A stretch of DNA of 64,000 bases, taken from the NCBI GenBank assembly GCA_963989245.1, contig OZ022339.1, forward strand, positions 28,777,517 through 28,841,516, given 5' to 3'. Shown here one piece after another: positions 42,313 through 53,420 of the stretch (the stretch's first letter is position 1; every line of letters starts with the position of its first letter). The notes under the pieces are model-generated. The model was not told where the DNA came from. It saw only the letters and a list, made by a program, of their open reading frames with translations, and ran no database searches. Source of the DNA: Nansenia antarctica. Taxonomy: Eukaryota; Chordata; Actinopteri; Argentiniformes; Microstomatidae. The position numbers and the translations under genes were made by a program.

Positions 42313-42629
42313 GAGAAGAAAATAGGCACATTTCTCTTCCTCTGACAGTCCTTACGGTGATAAAAGCTAGAGTAGCTTTCAGAGACGCGGTGCCGGCAGG
42401 TCTTATCCAAAAAAGAGAGGAGGATGGAGGAGGGTTGTCAAAAAACAAAGGAGCTCTTGGAACAAAGACAACAAACAGGGAGGGGGTAGAAGTCTACCTC
42501 TGGGCAGGTTGATGGATGCATTAACAACAGCGTTTGAGAACAGCAACTCTCCCTCTCTGTTTGTTAGCTCTCTCCTGTCAGTGAGTTATACCCGCTTCCT
42601 GTCCTTTGATGTGCTCAATAGGTGTTTGC

Positions 42630-42644
42630 GTGTGTGTGTGTGTG

Positions 42645-42695
<51 letters not shown>
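42630..42695. repeat. (GT)n microsatellite
   Basis: GT run with one GCGT interruption. Confidence 0.95.
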
Positions 42696-42696
<1 letters not shown>

Positions 42697-43021
42697 CCGT
42701 GTGTGTATCCTACCCACTGACCATCTTTTATCTCCCCATCCTACTATCTCACTTTCTTTCACCCACCTAGCCATAATGTTTTCTTCCTATCACCTGTCAA
42801 TACTACTTCACTGAGTCCATGCGTGCGTGTGCGCATGCGCGTGTGTGTGTTTCCGCGTGGTGTGTGCATGTGCGTATGGAGTGTGTATGCTCTCTCCTCG
42901 CCTGCCCAATTTCATTATGTGGTATTCTTCTCTTTGTGAAGTTTCACAGCTAGCGAGCGTCGCCACAGTTAGACTGTGTCTGTCAGCTGACACCTGTATT
43001 AAACACAGGAAGCACACCTCA

Positions 43022-43505
43022 GGTCTGCCTGCCTGCCTGCCTGCCTGCTTAACTGCCTGTCTGTCTGTCTGCCTGTCTGTCTGTCTGCCTGTCTGTCTGT
43101 GTGTCTGTTTGTCTGCCTGTCTGCCTGCCTGCCTGCCTGTCTGTCTGTCTGTCTGTCTGTCTGTCTTCTGCCTGCCTGCTTGCCTGTCTGTCTGTCTGTC
43201 TGTCTATCTGCCTGCCTGCCTGTCTGTCTGCCTGCCTGCCTGTCTGTCTGCCTGCCTGTCTGTCTGTCTGTCTGTCTGCCTGCCTGCCTGTATGTCTGTC
43301 TGTCTGCCTGCCTGCCTGCCTGTCTGTCTGTCTGCCTGCCTGCCTGTATGTCTGTCTGTCTGTCTGCCTGCCTGCCTGTCTGTCTGTCTGTCTGCCTGCC
43401 TGCCTGCCTGTATGTCTGTCTGCCTGCCTGCCTGCCTGCCTGCCTGTCTGTCTGCCTGTCTGCCTGCCTGTCTGCCTGCCTGTCTGCCTGTCTGCCTGCC
43501 TGTCT
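43022..43505. repeat. (TGCC/TGTC)n tetranucleotide array
   Basis: About 120 tetramers, the reverse-complement counterpart of 4982-5396. Open frames (CLSACLPAC repeats) are artefacts. Confidence 0.95.
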
Positions 43506-43645
43506 CCGCCTGCGTTATGCTTTTTCTTTTATGTCTTCTTCACAGTCTTTACTCTGCTTACTATTGTGGATTCTAGTTGAAGATTCTAGAATGTATTCTC
43601 ATGCTGCGGGCTGCCCTGCTCCTAACCGTGCTATGTGCTTCTTAC

Positions 43646-43725
43646 TAAGAGAGATGAGACAGAGAGATGAGACAGAGAGATGAGACAGATGTGAGAGAGA
43701 TGTCAGACAGAGAGATGAGAGAGAG
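43646..43725. repeat. 13-bp minisatellite GAGATGAGACAGA, left part
   Basis: Several copies; continues after the LTR at 44233. Confidence 0.9.
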
Positions 43726-44232
43726 TGTTAGGATATATTTTTTTCAAAGATCCTATTGTTCATTCTCTAGCACCAGCTGCTTAAGTCATGATGTTACATA
43801 TCTTGTAAATTTTCCTGTTTTAATATGCAGTATTATCAGTATTGTATCCTAAGAACACATACGACCCATTGTAAGCTACTGTCTGGGAACTGTCTGATGA
43901 CCATGAATCCAGGTGTTGTAAGAACGCAAAAAAAAACTCTCACGTCTAACACAAGACAACACTCCATTCATAGTTTTAGAACATTCTAATCGAAGGCCAT
44001 TCAGCTCTTACATCATAGTGGCCAAAAGGGGAAGGACTCTGAGTTTTGTGAAAATATATATGTGATGATTTAAATAGTTCTAGACCTTTCCTCTGAGACC
44101 GCCTCAGGTTAAGGTGCTATACTCTGTACTCAATGTGTGATCTTCAACAAACTTCCACTTGTGCAACAGAAAACATCTCTCCTCTTCCTTGGAGCAGTCA
44201 ATCTGATTCTGATTCTAATTCTGATTCTAACA
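43726..44232. mobile_element. Solo LTR (507 bp) inside the 13-bp minisatellite
   Basis: Starts TGTTAGGATATA and ends ATTCTAACA, giving TG...CA ends with 6-bp inverted TGTTAG/CTAACA. AGAG on both sides is a possible 4-bp TSD, though the GA-rich context makes that weak. The unique interior contrasts with the same minisatellite on either side. A second LTR or internal region is absent. Family not identified. Confidence 0.7.
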
Positions 44233-44470
44233 AGAGATGAGACAGAGAGATGAGACAGAGAGATGAGAGACAGAGAGATGAGAGAGATGAGAGAGATGTG
44301 AGACAGAGAGATGAGACAGAGAGATTAGAGAGATGTGAGACAGAGAGATGATGAGACAGAGAGATGAGATGAGACAGAAAGATGAGACAGAGAGATGAGA
44401 GAGAGATGTGAGACAGAGAGATGAGAGAGAGATGAGAGAGAGAGATGAGACAGAGAGATGAGACAGAGAG
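44233..44470. repeat. 13-bp minisatellite GAGATGAGACAGA, right part
   Basis: Units GAGATGAGACAGA with GAGATGTGAGACAGA variants. Confidence 0.9.
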
Positions 44471-44524
44471 CGTGTGTGGAACCATAGGAGCTACACCAAG
44501 AGAGCAGCGTGAAGGTAGATGTCA

Positions 44525-44605
44525 CATGGCTGGATGCCAAATGCATTTCGTTGTCGCTGTACTTGTACTACGCCAATGACAATGAAATTAAATAGAATCT
44601 GAATC
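44525..44605 (+). mobile_element. LINE 3' tail (CATTTCGTTG...AATGACAATGAAATT)
   Basis: GCATTTCGTTGTCGCTGTAC and CCAATGACAATGAAATTAAA, ending GAATCTGAATCTAA. This tail type ends Rex1-like elements; an inverted copy with protein sequence is at 57655-58120. Confidence 0.65.
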
Positions 44606-45327
44606 TAAACATGGTTCGTCCAGATGCTCTCTGACAGGTCAGTTTGTGTGATGGTTCTTTCATTTTGTGTGGGGTTGTTTTTTCTCGTTTTTTTGTGGGG
44701 TTTATTTTTTGTCCCCATTTGATATTTCGCTATCTGACTTCCGATTATAACATAATTCAGGGTATTACAGCTTCTATAAGTACTTCCTGTGGTGCATTGA
44801 TTTTGTTCATTAATCCACGAAAAATAAATACATACATACATTTGAAAGCCTAATGCCAGGAGCAGGAATGCAATAATCTCTGAAACGCTTGTGGTTGTAA
44901 TTAGCTAGATGCTTTCCCATTTCGTAGGACAAAAGTAGCTGTTTGTATAAATGATCGAAACTCTGCTACTCAGAAAGAAACACAAACGCTATAGAGCTGC
45001 GAGCAGCAAACATCGAGGTCCAAGATAATGGTAGAGGTAGAAATCATGGGACAGGAACATTGGAGAACAGGCTGGAGAACATTGGAGTACATTGGCTCAA
45101 CACATTCCGAAGATTTGATCAAATTCTCTTGGGAAATGGAAAAGCTCTTCATACATTCCTTAGATTAGGAACGTGGGAGAAGATTGTGAGAGCAATGTCA
45201 GATGGAAAAAGGAAGCATATCTGCAGTAATGCCAGCGGCTGGGATGGATGGTGCCTGTTCACAAAAATGACACGGCAAACGACCCGGCCTGAACTGTACT
45301 GTAACGAGAACACAGGTGTAGGTAGGG
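44606..45327. other. Non-coding, no feature recognised
   Basis: Unique sequence. The 45060-46025 frame begins here but its longest part is the pentanucleotide array; the first 80 residues show no known domain. Confidence 0.45.
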
Positions 45328-45936
45328 CTCCTCTCCTCTCCTCTCCCCTCCCCTCCCAACCTCTCTCCTCTCCTCTCCTCTCCTGTCCGAAACATCACTA
45401 CTCCTCCAATCCGCTCCTCTCCTCTCCTCTCCTGCCCTCTCCTGCCCTCTCCTGTCCTGTCCTGTCCTGTCGTGTCCTCTCCTCTCCTCTCCTCTCCTCT
45501 CCTCTCCTGCCCTCTCCTGTCCTCTCCTCTCCTGCCCTCTCCTGTCCTCTCCTCTCCTCTCCTCTCCTGCCCTCTCCTGCCCTCTCCTGTCCTGTCCTGT
45601 CGTGTCCTCTCCTCTCCTCTCCTCTCCTCTCCTCTCCTCTCCTCTCCTCTCCTGCCCTCTCCTGTCCTCTCCTCTCCTGCCCTCTCCTGTCTTCTCCTCT
45701 CCTCTCCTCTCCTGTCCTCTCCTCTCCTCTCCTGCCCTCTCCTGCCCTCTCCTGCCCTCTCCTGTCCTGTCGTGTCCTCTCCTCTCCTCTCCTCTCCTCT
45801 CCTCTCCTCTCCTCTCCTCTCCTGTCCTGTCCTCTCCCGTCCTCTCCTGTCCTCTCCTCTCCTCTCCTCTCCTCTCCTTTCCTCTCCTCTCCTCTCCTCT
45901 CCTTTCCTCTCCTGTCCTCTCCTCTCCTCTGTCCTC
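45328..45936. repeat. (CCTCT/CCTGT/CCTGC)n pentanucleotide array
   Basis: About 600 bp of 5-bp units with blocks of CCTGT or CCTGC recurring (for example GTCCTGTCGTGTCCTCTCC three times). All six frames have long open stretches; not coding. Confidence 0.95.
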
Positions 45937-46138
45937 CGCACCTTCCTCCCTCACCTGCTATGCCATTAACTCCCTGCAAACGTGGCTATTCATCATTCCG
46001 GAGGTCATCATTCCCGGTCTGGTGATGGGGTGAGCTGAGGGTGGCAGGGTGACAGGGTGATTCTGAGGGTGACACATGGGTCCTTACCACAGAGGGAGGA
46101 GGATGATAGAGACACCTGGAGCGTTTGGAGCGAAGGAG

Positions 46139-46140
<2 letters not shown>

Positions 46141-46209
<69 letters not shown>
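46141..46209. repeat. (GA)n microsatellite
   Basis: About 34 uninterrupted GA units. Confidence 0.95.
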
Positions 46210-46212
<3 letters not shown>

Positions 46213-46334
46213 TGATGGATGATGCGAGTATTCAACACTGATGGACGCCATCACCATCATCATCATCACAACTCAATGTTACCGACTTCATTGACAGTGA
46301 TATCCATCTCAACTAGATGTGGGTGGTTAGGTTG

Positions 46335-46338
<4 letters not shown>

Positions 46339-46393
<55 letters not shown>
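46339..46393. repeat. (GT)n microsatellite
   Basis: About 27 GT units. Confidence 0.95.
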
Positions 46394-46396
<3 letters not shown>

Positions 46397-46639
46397 GCTG
46401 CCTGCTGTACAGTACACACCCATCAGCTATGGAGATTAAAGCCAGATGAATTCAGATGTCAGAATTATGATGGATTATCTCTAACCTTGCCCAGTGATTT
46501 TATTCTAGCATTTATTATGTACTGGTCTTTAATTGACAGGTCTGCCTCCCTTCAGTGTGACGAAATAGTACCTACTCTGTGATTCATATTTCATCCTCTC
46601 CTCCTGGCTTGTTTATACATCAAAGGCTTACGTATGTAC

Positions 46640-46760
46640 TCAAAGTCAAATAAAATCAAATCAAATCAAAGGCTATTTGTCATATACGCAGACCCGAGCC
46701 GTAGACGGTGCGATGAAATGCTTAGGGCGAGCTAGCTCCTCAGCGGTGCAACATGAGGTA
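46640..46760 (-). mobile_element. LINE 3' tail, inverted
   Basis: AAATAAAATCAAATCAAATC followed by AAAGGCTATTTGTCATATAC: on the minus strand a (GATTT)n-ending tail of the type found at Rex1-like 3' ends. Confidence 0.5.
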
Positions 46761-47454
46761 ATAACAAAAACAATATCATTAGGTTGTAATGATACAATAG
46801 GTATGACTATCACATCTGAGGCCCGTCATTCATATTCATCACTTCATGTGAATTACTTGGCCTACTTTTTACTTTTTCTTCACGCTGGGTTGTGAATAGA
46901 GTAGTTTGGGTTGAGGATAGAGTAGTTTGATTGATTCACGAATGCCTCGCATTGTAACACGGCTCCGATTACACTGCACTCGCTTAAACAGTCATCATCC
47001 CACAGCTGGGACTTCATTACACATAGATGATCACCAACGAGCGTGAGCGAAATGAGAGTGACTGAGCCGTCGAACCGCCACATCGCTCTGCTGAACCCCC
47101 CCGGTTGCTAAGTGACTGAAATCAATGATTTTCGTGTGGTAATCCCATTGATGATAAAACATGCCTTCTCCTTTAGTTTCACCTCAAGGGGGAAAAAAAC
47201 AAGGGGGGGGTGGGTGATGGAGTAAGGGGGTGGTGGTGGTGGGGGGGGGGGGGTTATGGGTGGGGAGAGAGAGGAGGGGCGCGGGGTTGGGGAGCCCTCC
47301 CTGATAGAAATTAGGTAGTGGTGAAGACGTCGTAGATTAAGCATTCCTCCTCAACCTTGCTGTGACTTTGAGGGCGCGCAGGGGAAAGCATTAATGCAGC
47401 AGCACTATCATTACCCACTGTCAGTCTGGAAGACCAAGGCTCGTCACATGTCCG
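46761..47454. other. Non-coding with a G-rich tract
   Basis: Unique sequence plus a G-rich stretch (47196-47270) with GGGTGGG, GGTGGTGGTGG and a ~14-G run: a candidate G-quadruplex. No gene recognised. Confidence 0.55.
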
Positions 47455-47535
47455 TTTGATACCATTCCTCACTTCCATACCATGCATCACAATGAGCCCG
47501 ACCGCCGATTTCTATCTCCACCAGCCTCCCCTGGC
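47455..47535. mobile_element. Right half of the AGGGAGGCTGG MITE
   Basis: TTTGATACCATTCC, CATGCATCACAATGAGCCCG, then CCGATTTCTATCTCCACCAG. Left arm absent. Confidence 0.7.
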
Positions 47536-47589
47536 GTAACCAAAGGTTGTGAGGTTGTGTAAGGCTCTGGCATTAGCCACCGCCATCTT

Positions 47590-48045
47590 GGCAGAACTGT
47601 GGTTTGTGGGACGCCTGGAGGCCATGTAATCGCAGCAGGGTCCCTGGTTCGATTCCAGCAATCAACCTATCCTGCATGTCATGCCTCCTAAATGGAATGG
47701 TAAATGGACTGCACTTATATAGCGCCTTTATCCAAAGATCTTTACAAAGGCCTCTCAATCACCCATTCACACACACATTCACACACCAATTGCGGCAAGC
47801 TACCATGCAAGGCGCCGGCCCGCTCACTGGGAGCAATTTGGTGTTCAGTGTCTTGCCCAAGGACACTTCGACATGTGGCCAGCCGGGGCTCGAACCGCCG
47901 ATCTGCCAACCTTGCGATCATTAGACGGCGGCTCTACCTCCTGCGCCACAGCCGCCCCCCCCTCCTCTCTCTCATACCCATCCTTCCTGTCAATCTCTAC
48001 TCTCTCTCTCCCAATAAAGTAGAAATGCAGAAAGCAGAAATTAAA
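47590..48045 (+). mobile_element. Outer SINE interrupted by a second SINE
   Basis: B box TGGTTCGATTCC at 47645-47656, CCTGCATGTCATGCC, then after the inner SINE the pyrimidine stretch CTCCTCTCTCTCATACCCAT and CCCAATAAAGTAGAAATGC. Head and tail resemble one known fish SINE type split in two. Confidence 0.65.
47697..47958 (-). mobile_element. tRNA-derived SINE nested in another SINE
   Basis: Minus strand: GGGGCGGCTGTGGCGCAGG, GTAGAGCCGCCGTCTAATG, B box GGTTCGAGCCCCGGC, CTTGGGCAAGACACTG, tail AAAGGCGCTATATAAGTGC. CCTCCT on both sides (47684-47689, 47961-47966) may be a short TSD. Confidence 0.85.
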
Positions 48046-48827
48046 AAGTCCTTTCAGCTGTAGTGTTATTGTGTCTTTTCATTTCTGTTTCATCACGCAG
48101 GCTGAAGCAGGGAGCGTTGCAGATTAGCAAGGGTATTAAAACGCGTGCGGCGGATTATCTATGTTATTGCTCATCCTTTCTCAGAGATAGCCCCCGTCTT
48201 TAAGACTCGCTCAAAACCTTTTGAAACTCCAACAGGTATTAGAGACGGATTGTAGTGTCTGTAGTGGCTCCTCACTTGCAAACAAGATTCAGTCAAACGT
48301 TTATTCCGGCCAATTTCTCTTCCTCCTACAATGCTAGACGAGGCAGTGAGCCGGATAAATGGCATCCTGATTCGAGTGAGTGAAGAATGAGTGAAAAATG
48401 GAAAATGCGTTCATCCTCGAGGCAATAAAAGTACCTCAGCCCCATGAGCCTAAAGCACTGCTTCAAAATATGTTATTAGATTTAAATCCATCCGCTCACA
48501 ACAGTATTTAACAATAATAATTTTATCCCAGGCGACGGCTCATCTGATACATCAACAACTTATTAACAAACCATGTGAGATGTCATTTTAAAAAGATCTG
48601 GATAGCACTGCATCAGTAGGCCACATCACCTCTTCAATTTGCATACATTATACTGTAGATAATAAACAAACAAACAGGACATTTTCTGAATGCCAATGAT
48701 ACGATTTCCAGAACGTACTGTATGAAACAAACAGCAGGTGGGACAGTCTGCTGGTGGAAACCCCAGGTGAGGGTTTAAAGAAGTCAACCCAACAACCACG
48801 GTTAGAAAACAAGCCATTCCGTGGCCT
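48046..48827. other. Non-coding, no feature recognised
   Basis: Unique sequence; no gene recognised. Confidence 0.45.
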
Positions 48828-49535
48828 AGGGTGGTCCAGTGGTCTGGTACCATGGCCTGGGGTGGTCCAGTGGTCTAGCACCATGGCCTGGGGTGGTCCA
48901 GTGGTCTGGTACCATGGCCTGGGGTGGTCCAGTGGTCTGGTACCATGGCCTGGGGTGATCCAGTGGTCTGGTACCATGGCCTGGGGTGGTCCAGTGGTCT
49001 GGTACCATGGCCTGGGGTGGTCCAGTGGTCTAGCACCATGGCCTGGGGTGGTCCAGTGGTCTGGCACCATGGCCTGGGGTGGGCCAGTGGTCTGGCACCA
49101 TGGCCTGGGGTGGTCCAGTGGTCTGGTACCATGGCCTGGGGTGGTCCAGTGGTCTAGCACCATGGCCTGGGGTGGTCCAGTGGTCTGGCACCATGGCCTG
49201 GGGTGGTCCAGTGATCTAGCACCATGGCCTGGTGTGGTCCAGCGGTCTAGCACCATGGCCTGGGGTGGTCCAGTGGTCTGGCACCATGGCCTGGGGTGGT
49301 CCAGTGGTCTAGCACCATGGCCTGGGGTGGTCCAGTGGTCTGGTACCATGGCCTGGGGTGGTCCAGTAGTCTGGTACCATGGCCTGGGGTGGTCCAGTGG
49401 TCTGGCACCATGGCCTGGGGTGGTCCAGTGGTCTTGCACCATGGCCTGGGGTGGTCCAGTGGTCTGGTACCATGGCCAGGGGTGGTCCAGTGGTCTGGCA
49501 CCATGGCCTGGGGTGGTCCAGTGGTCTACCAGTGG
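48828..49535. repeat. 31-bp minisatellite, unit GGTCTGGTACCATGGCCTGG+GGTGGTCCAGT
   Basis: About 23 units. Variants at one site (GGTACC, AGCACC, GGCACC) are shuffled along the array. Period 31 is not a multiple of 3, yet the unit has no stop in any frame on either strand, so ~300-codon frames appear on both. Each unit contains an NcoI-type CCATGG. Confidence 0.95.
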
Positions 49536-50404
49536 TCTGAGAGTGTGGCGTGAGCGTGTGACGGATATTACAATAAGGCCAAAACATCTCATCGATGTTG
49601 TGTGTTACAAACAAATTACTCCCCCAGAATAACTTTTCTTTTCTTGTCCCGCGGGGCCCAATGGTGTCCTAATGTCTTGGAATTTCATCTCCCGTCGGTA
49701 TGGTCTGTTTGTTTACTCTACACAAACCAGGAAATTAAACAGTTGCCGATCGTGTGACAACCCAGGAGGAATGGTTGGAGGTTTCTTATTGAAAAAGTGC
49801 CAGGGGAGTTTATAGTTTATTTAGCAAACAGCCTGACGAAAAGCACTCACCTACTGCTGTAGAGGAGTTGTGAGACAGCAAAAGGTGTTGTACTGTGATG
49901 TTGTAATGTTATATTTTAAAATGTTATGCTGGACCACTTTACATTGACATGTCCTATTCATGGTTTATATAGCATTTATAAACAGTTAATAGATAGCAAA
50001 CTATTTGTTTGTGTTGATAGTCTTTGAATTAGTGATAAGCAGTTATTACCCATTTATTCGCATTGTTGTGATCATCACTTGGATTTTACAAAGGCTTTAA
50101 GCCCAGTTCACAGTTTGACTTTGTCAAATCTCAGCAGAACGTCCAGATTTTATAGAACGTCTAATATTTCTCTTCAGCCAATCAGGAAATAGCACAGACG
50201 TAGCGTCATCTGTTGCCAAGAAGCGGAGTGGACCTTATTAATACGACCTGTTTCTGAGCCCCACAGGAATTAGCATTTCGTGGTAACGTGGCCTTCTGAA
50301 AGGCAATTAAAAGTGCCCTCTCTTCTTCATGATGATTTAATTACAAACTTTTTAAATTGTTCATTCTCTGCGAAGATTGGAAAGATTAATCTGCATTAAA
50401 CTGC
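49536..50404. other. Non-coding, no feature recognised
   Basis: Unique, AT-leaning sequence; no gene recognised. Confidence 0.45.
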
Positions 50405-51034
50405 GACTCAAGTCAAGTCAAATCAAGTCAAATGTTATTATCCCAGTAGGGGAAATTTGGATGCAGCCAGACATTAAAAACACATTCAATCCATCATAAA
50501 TACAACATACAGTAGAAGACAACATACCAGACAGGACACAGAGACACTAATACAGTACAACACAAGATCACTTCCTGTGAAGACAAAGGACGAGCAAATT
50601 GCTGAGTTCAGAAAGTGCTTAGTGCAATCGTTTGTAAATTTGAATTTGTAAGTCCTATGAATCGGAACTCTATGTGCTGGTGTCACAGACACAGCTTCAG
50701 CCTAATCCTAGACTAACAAGCATCTTCAGTGGAGACGTTGAAAGTGTGATTTAGTCCAGGACGAGGCTTAAGCCTTGTCTGCGAAACCGGACCAATAACT
50801 TCTACCTGAGGGTAGAAGCTCAAACTGCCTCTGAGGGGGGGGTCAGTACAGTCCAATATGACATGGACCTTCCTTATGACCTGCCGATCAGTAAGGTCAG
50901 AGAGCTGTGCTTGGTTCACCTTAGTAACTTTATTGGCCACTTTGACATGCTGACCAAGCCTGTTGGTTTTGGACAGATTCAGCTTCCAAAACCACGCCAC
51001 AATACAAAAAGACACTAACTCAATAAAAGTTATA

Positions 51035-51120
51035 ATAATAATAATACATTAGACTTATATAGCGCTTTTCTAGACACTCAAAGACACTTTACAAACTGTA
51101 AAGAACGAGTAGTAAACAGA
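51035..51120 (-). mobile_element. Short LINE/SINE tail inserted in the LINE
   Basis: (AAT)n followed by ACATTAGACTTATATAGCGC and TTTTCTAGACACTCAAAG, replacing about 10 bp of the LINE; same tail as 28972-29050. In the related LINE at 20455-21260 the flanking parts are continuous. Confidence 0.75.
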
Positions 51121-51399
51121 GTATATAAACAGAGTCATGATTTTGGTGCACACATTAAAATAATTCATTTTTCCCAAGAAGTAAAGACGTTGTTGTACAT
51201 TCTTAGAAATGGCATCTACATTCGCCTGAAAGGACACAACCTGTTATCAAACACAGTACCCAAATATCTGTAGTTCTCCACTACGTCAATCTAAAGTTCC
51301 CTCAATAACTGTGAGTTTGGGGAAGTGCTGACTTCCTTATATCAATAATCATGTCCTTGGTTTTAGACACATTCAGTTCACCACGTACACCATGACACA

Positions 51400-51541
51400 A
51401 GGCTGCATTCGTAAATTTGCTCTGAGAGCACTGGAGCGCACACTGGGTTCAACGTCATAAAGGGACCAAGTAATCTGACTGGACAAGAGGCATTCTATGA
51501 GTGCTGATCAGATTTCCAGAGCGAATTTATGAATGCAGCCC
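51400..51541. mobile_element. MITE inside the LINE RT
   Basis: Left GGCTGCATTCGTAAATTTGC and inverted right GAATTTATGAATGCAGCC. Same family as 984-1110. It separates the FADD region from the IDIRKS region of the LINE and so inserted after it. Confidence 0.75.
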
Positions 51542-51543
51542 TC

Positions 51544-51566
51544 GTTCCCCCCCCCCCCCCCCCCTC
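51544..51566. repeat. Poly-C tract
   Basis: About 18-20 C in a row; length may be unreliable. Confidence 0.8.
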
Positions 51567-52944
51567 AACAGGCTAACTATGACATAAGTCATCTGCGAAC
51601 TTTATAATGTGTCTATTCTTAAACTTGCTCTGACAGCAATTAGTGTAAAGAATGTAAAGAAGATGAGAGAGTACACATGCTTGGGGTGAACCAGTGGATG
51701 AGTGGAGCTTGTATGCACACCATTGGAGCACACCATTAACTCTCACACATGATGACCTGTCTGTCTGTCAGAAAGTCTAAAATCCATCCAATGATATTAA
51801 TATCAAGACTAAAACCAGAGGAGGAGTTTCACTTCAAGCTAATTGTGGCTGCATGGTGTTAAAAGCAGAGGGGTCAGGCAGGTGGCATGAGTCAGGGAGC
51901 CTTCCAGGTGATGGTACAGGCAGGCAGTTGAGCAGTAATGTAGTTTGGGTTTATACACTTGGTGACAGGTTGTGTTTAGTGTTTCCAGATTACTGGTATC
52001 TTTTGGAACTCAAGAGATTCTATAAATATAATATAAAACATATTGCAGAGCTTCTCAGCACAGGTCTTAAGCACCTTGCCACAGATCTCACCAGGCCCCA
52101 GGCTCTCTGCAAAGGGTATGCCTAAAACAACGTTGCAATGGTGTCAACATCAAGGGTAACTTTCAGATTGGATTTAGTGCTGCTCCTCAGCTCTGTCAAA
52201 TCTTGTTTATCGAACCTCAAGTAGAACTCATTAAAACTGTCAAGTAGTTAAAACCATCCAGACTAACTGCCTCATTCCCTCTCTCATAACATCACGTCAT
52301 TTACATTTTTGGCATTTAGCATTTAGAATTTTTATACAAAGCGACTGTGTCTAAGTCGGTGTATCATCTATCCATCAGTCATCCAAGAAACAGTCATCTA
52401 TGCTCGGGCCAGAGGCCGCTGGCAGTCACAATGTTAGAAGAAGGTAATTCTTTTTTATTATTATTATTATTTACAGCATAGAAACTCTACAGGGGGGTAG
52501 ACGCGACGGAGAGGTTCCAGAGGGACAGATTTTCCAGGCAGATCTTGGGTTATTGCTTCTAAACATTGTCTCTGGTCTCTGTAATTAATTTGAGCCTTTA
52601 CCCCTTTTCCCTCTCCTTGGTTACATCCTGTATATTAAATGCAGCTTTCCTTTGACTTATCAGGCTTTTCAATTCATCTTTTGAAACCCTGGCGTTTATT
52701 ATTTGGGAAGACTTTCACTTCCTTGGTAGGGATCACAGAGTCTTTACAAAACATAAGGCAGTTATCATTTATATCATCTGAAGAGCCCAGGAACACTGAC
52801 CAGCAGCCCTGAGGGGGGAGGGAGGTGGCCTCGGTCCAGACCTTCACCACCTGTTCACGTTGTAACCCAGTCTCATACGAGGTAGGAGGTGGACGACAAC
52901 ATGATGTGATGATCCGAGCGGGGGGTCCACCGACAGATTTATAA

Positions 52945-53135
52945 GCCCTTTTAATAGGACCTTAATAGGACCGTACCACAAGTCTGAATAGGACCGTACC
53001 ACAAGTCTTAATAGGACCTTAATAGGACCTTAATAGGACTGTACCACAAGTCTGAATAGGACCTTAATAGGACCTTAATAGGACCTTAATAGGACCGTAC
53101 CACAAGTCTTAATAGGACCTTAACAGGACCATACC
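52945..53135. repeat. AATAGGACCTT/CCGTACCACAAGTCT mini-array
   Basis: Irregular tandem copies of TTAATAGGACC and AATAGGACCGTACCACAAG in a LINE interval that has no such repeat elsewhere in this window. Confidence 0.85.
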
Positions 53136-53420
53136 ACAAGTCTAAAGTTTTGCTATGAGACATAGGGCATGAGACATACTTTAATTTGCAGTGGTTAAAA
53201 TCTCCCAATACAAAGTTGGGGGAATCCGGTGAGATAGAGTGCAGTTGTTGTGTCACTTTGAATATTCTGACATTCTCTTTAGGATGTGTATAAACATGAA
53301 AACACGGTGATGAATAATTGAGGGGATTCCCTTGGGAGGTAGAAGGGCCTAGAGAGCAGCTCCACGTCTGCTAGACATTCGTTGTCATCTGTGGTTTAGA
53401 TACAAGCAAACACCTCCTCC

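Larger units (their letters stand above)
50405..53420 (-). pseudogene. Long decayed LINE with endonuclease and RT (Rex1-like)
   Basis: On the minus strand, 5' to 3'. Endonuclease pieces (53400-53180): DNECLADVELLSRPFYLPRE, VYTHPKENVRIFKVTQQLHS, FVLGDFNHCK (the GDFN motif). Linker with FPNNKRQGFK (~52750). RT: LHSSTGSPQACVLSHLLYIL and IIKFADDL (~51590), the catalytic FADD. Then TKDMIIDIRKSALP, a split YLGV-type region, IVAWFWKLNLSKTNRLGQHV, ANKVTKVNQAQLSDLTDRQV and HVILDCTDPPL. The 3' UTR ends near TTATCCCAGTAGGGGAAATT. Many frameshifts and stops. Interrupted by a tail fragment (51035-51120), a MITE (51400-51541) and a small minisatellite (52945-53135). It may extend to ~53750. Clade assignment from memory. 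Confidence 0.85.

Noticed and set aside
45060..46025. 321-codon frame with a non-repetitive N-terminus
   Set aside because: Most of it is the CCTCT pentanucleotide array; the first ~80 residues show no recognisable domain.
48648..49632. ~300-codon frames on both strands (HPRPWYQTTGPPQAM / WSSGLVPWPGVVQ repeats)
   Set aside because: 31-bp unit without stops in any frame; no coding evidence.
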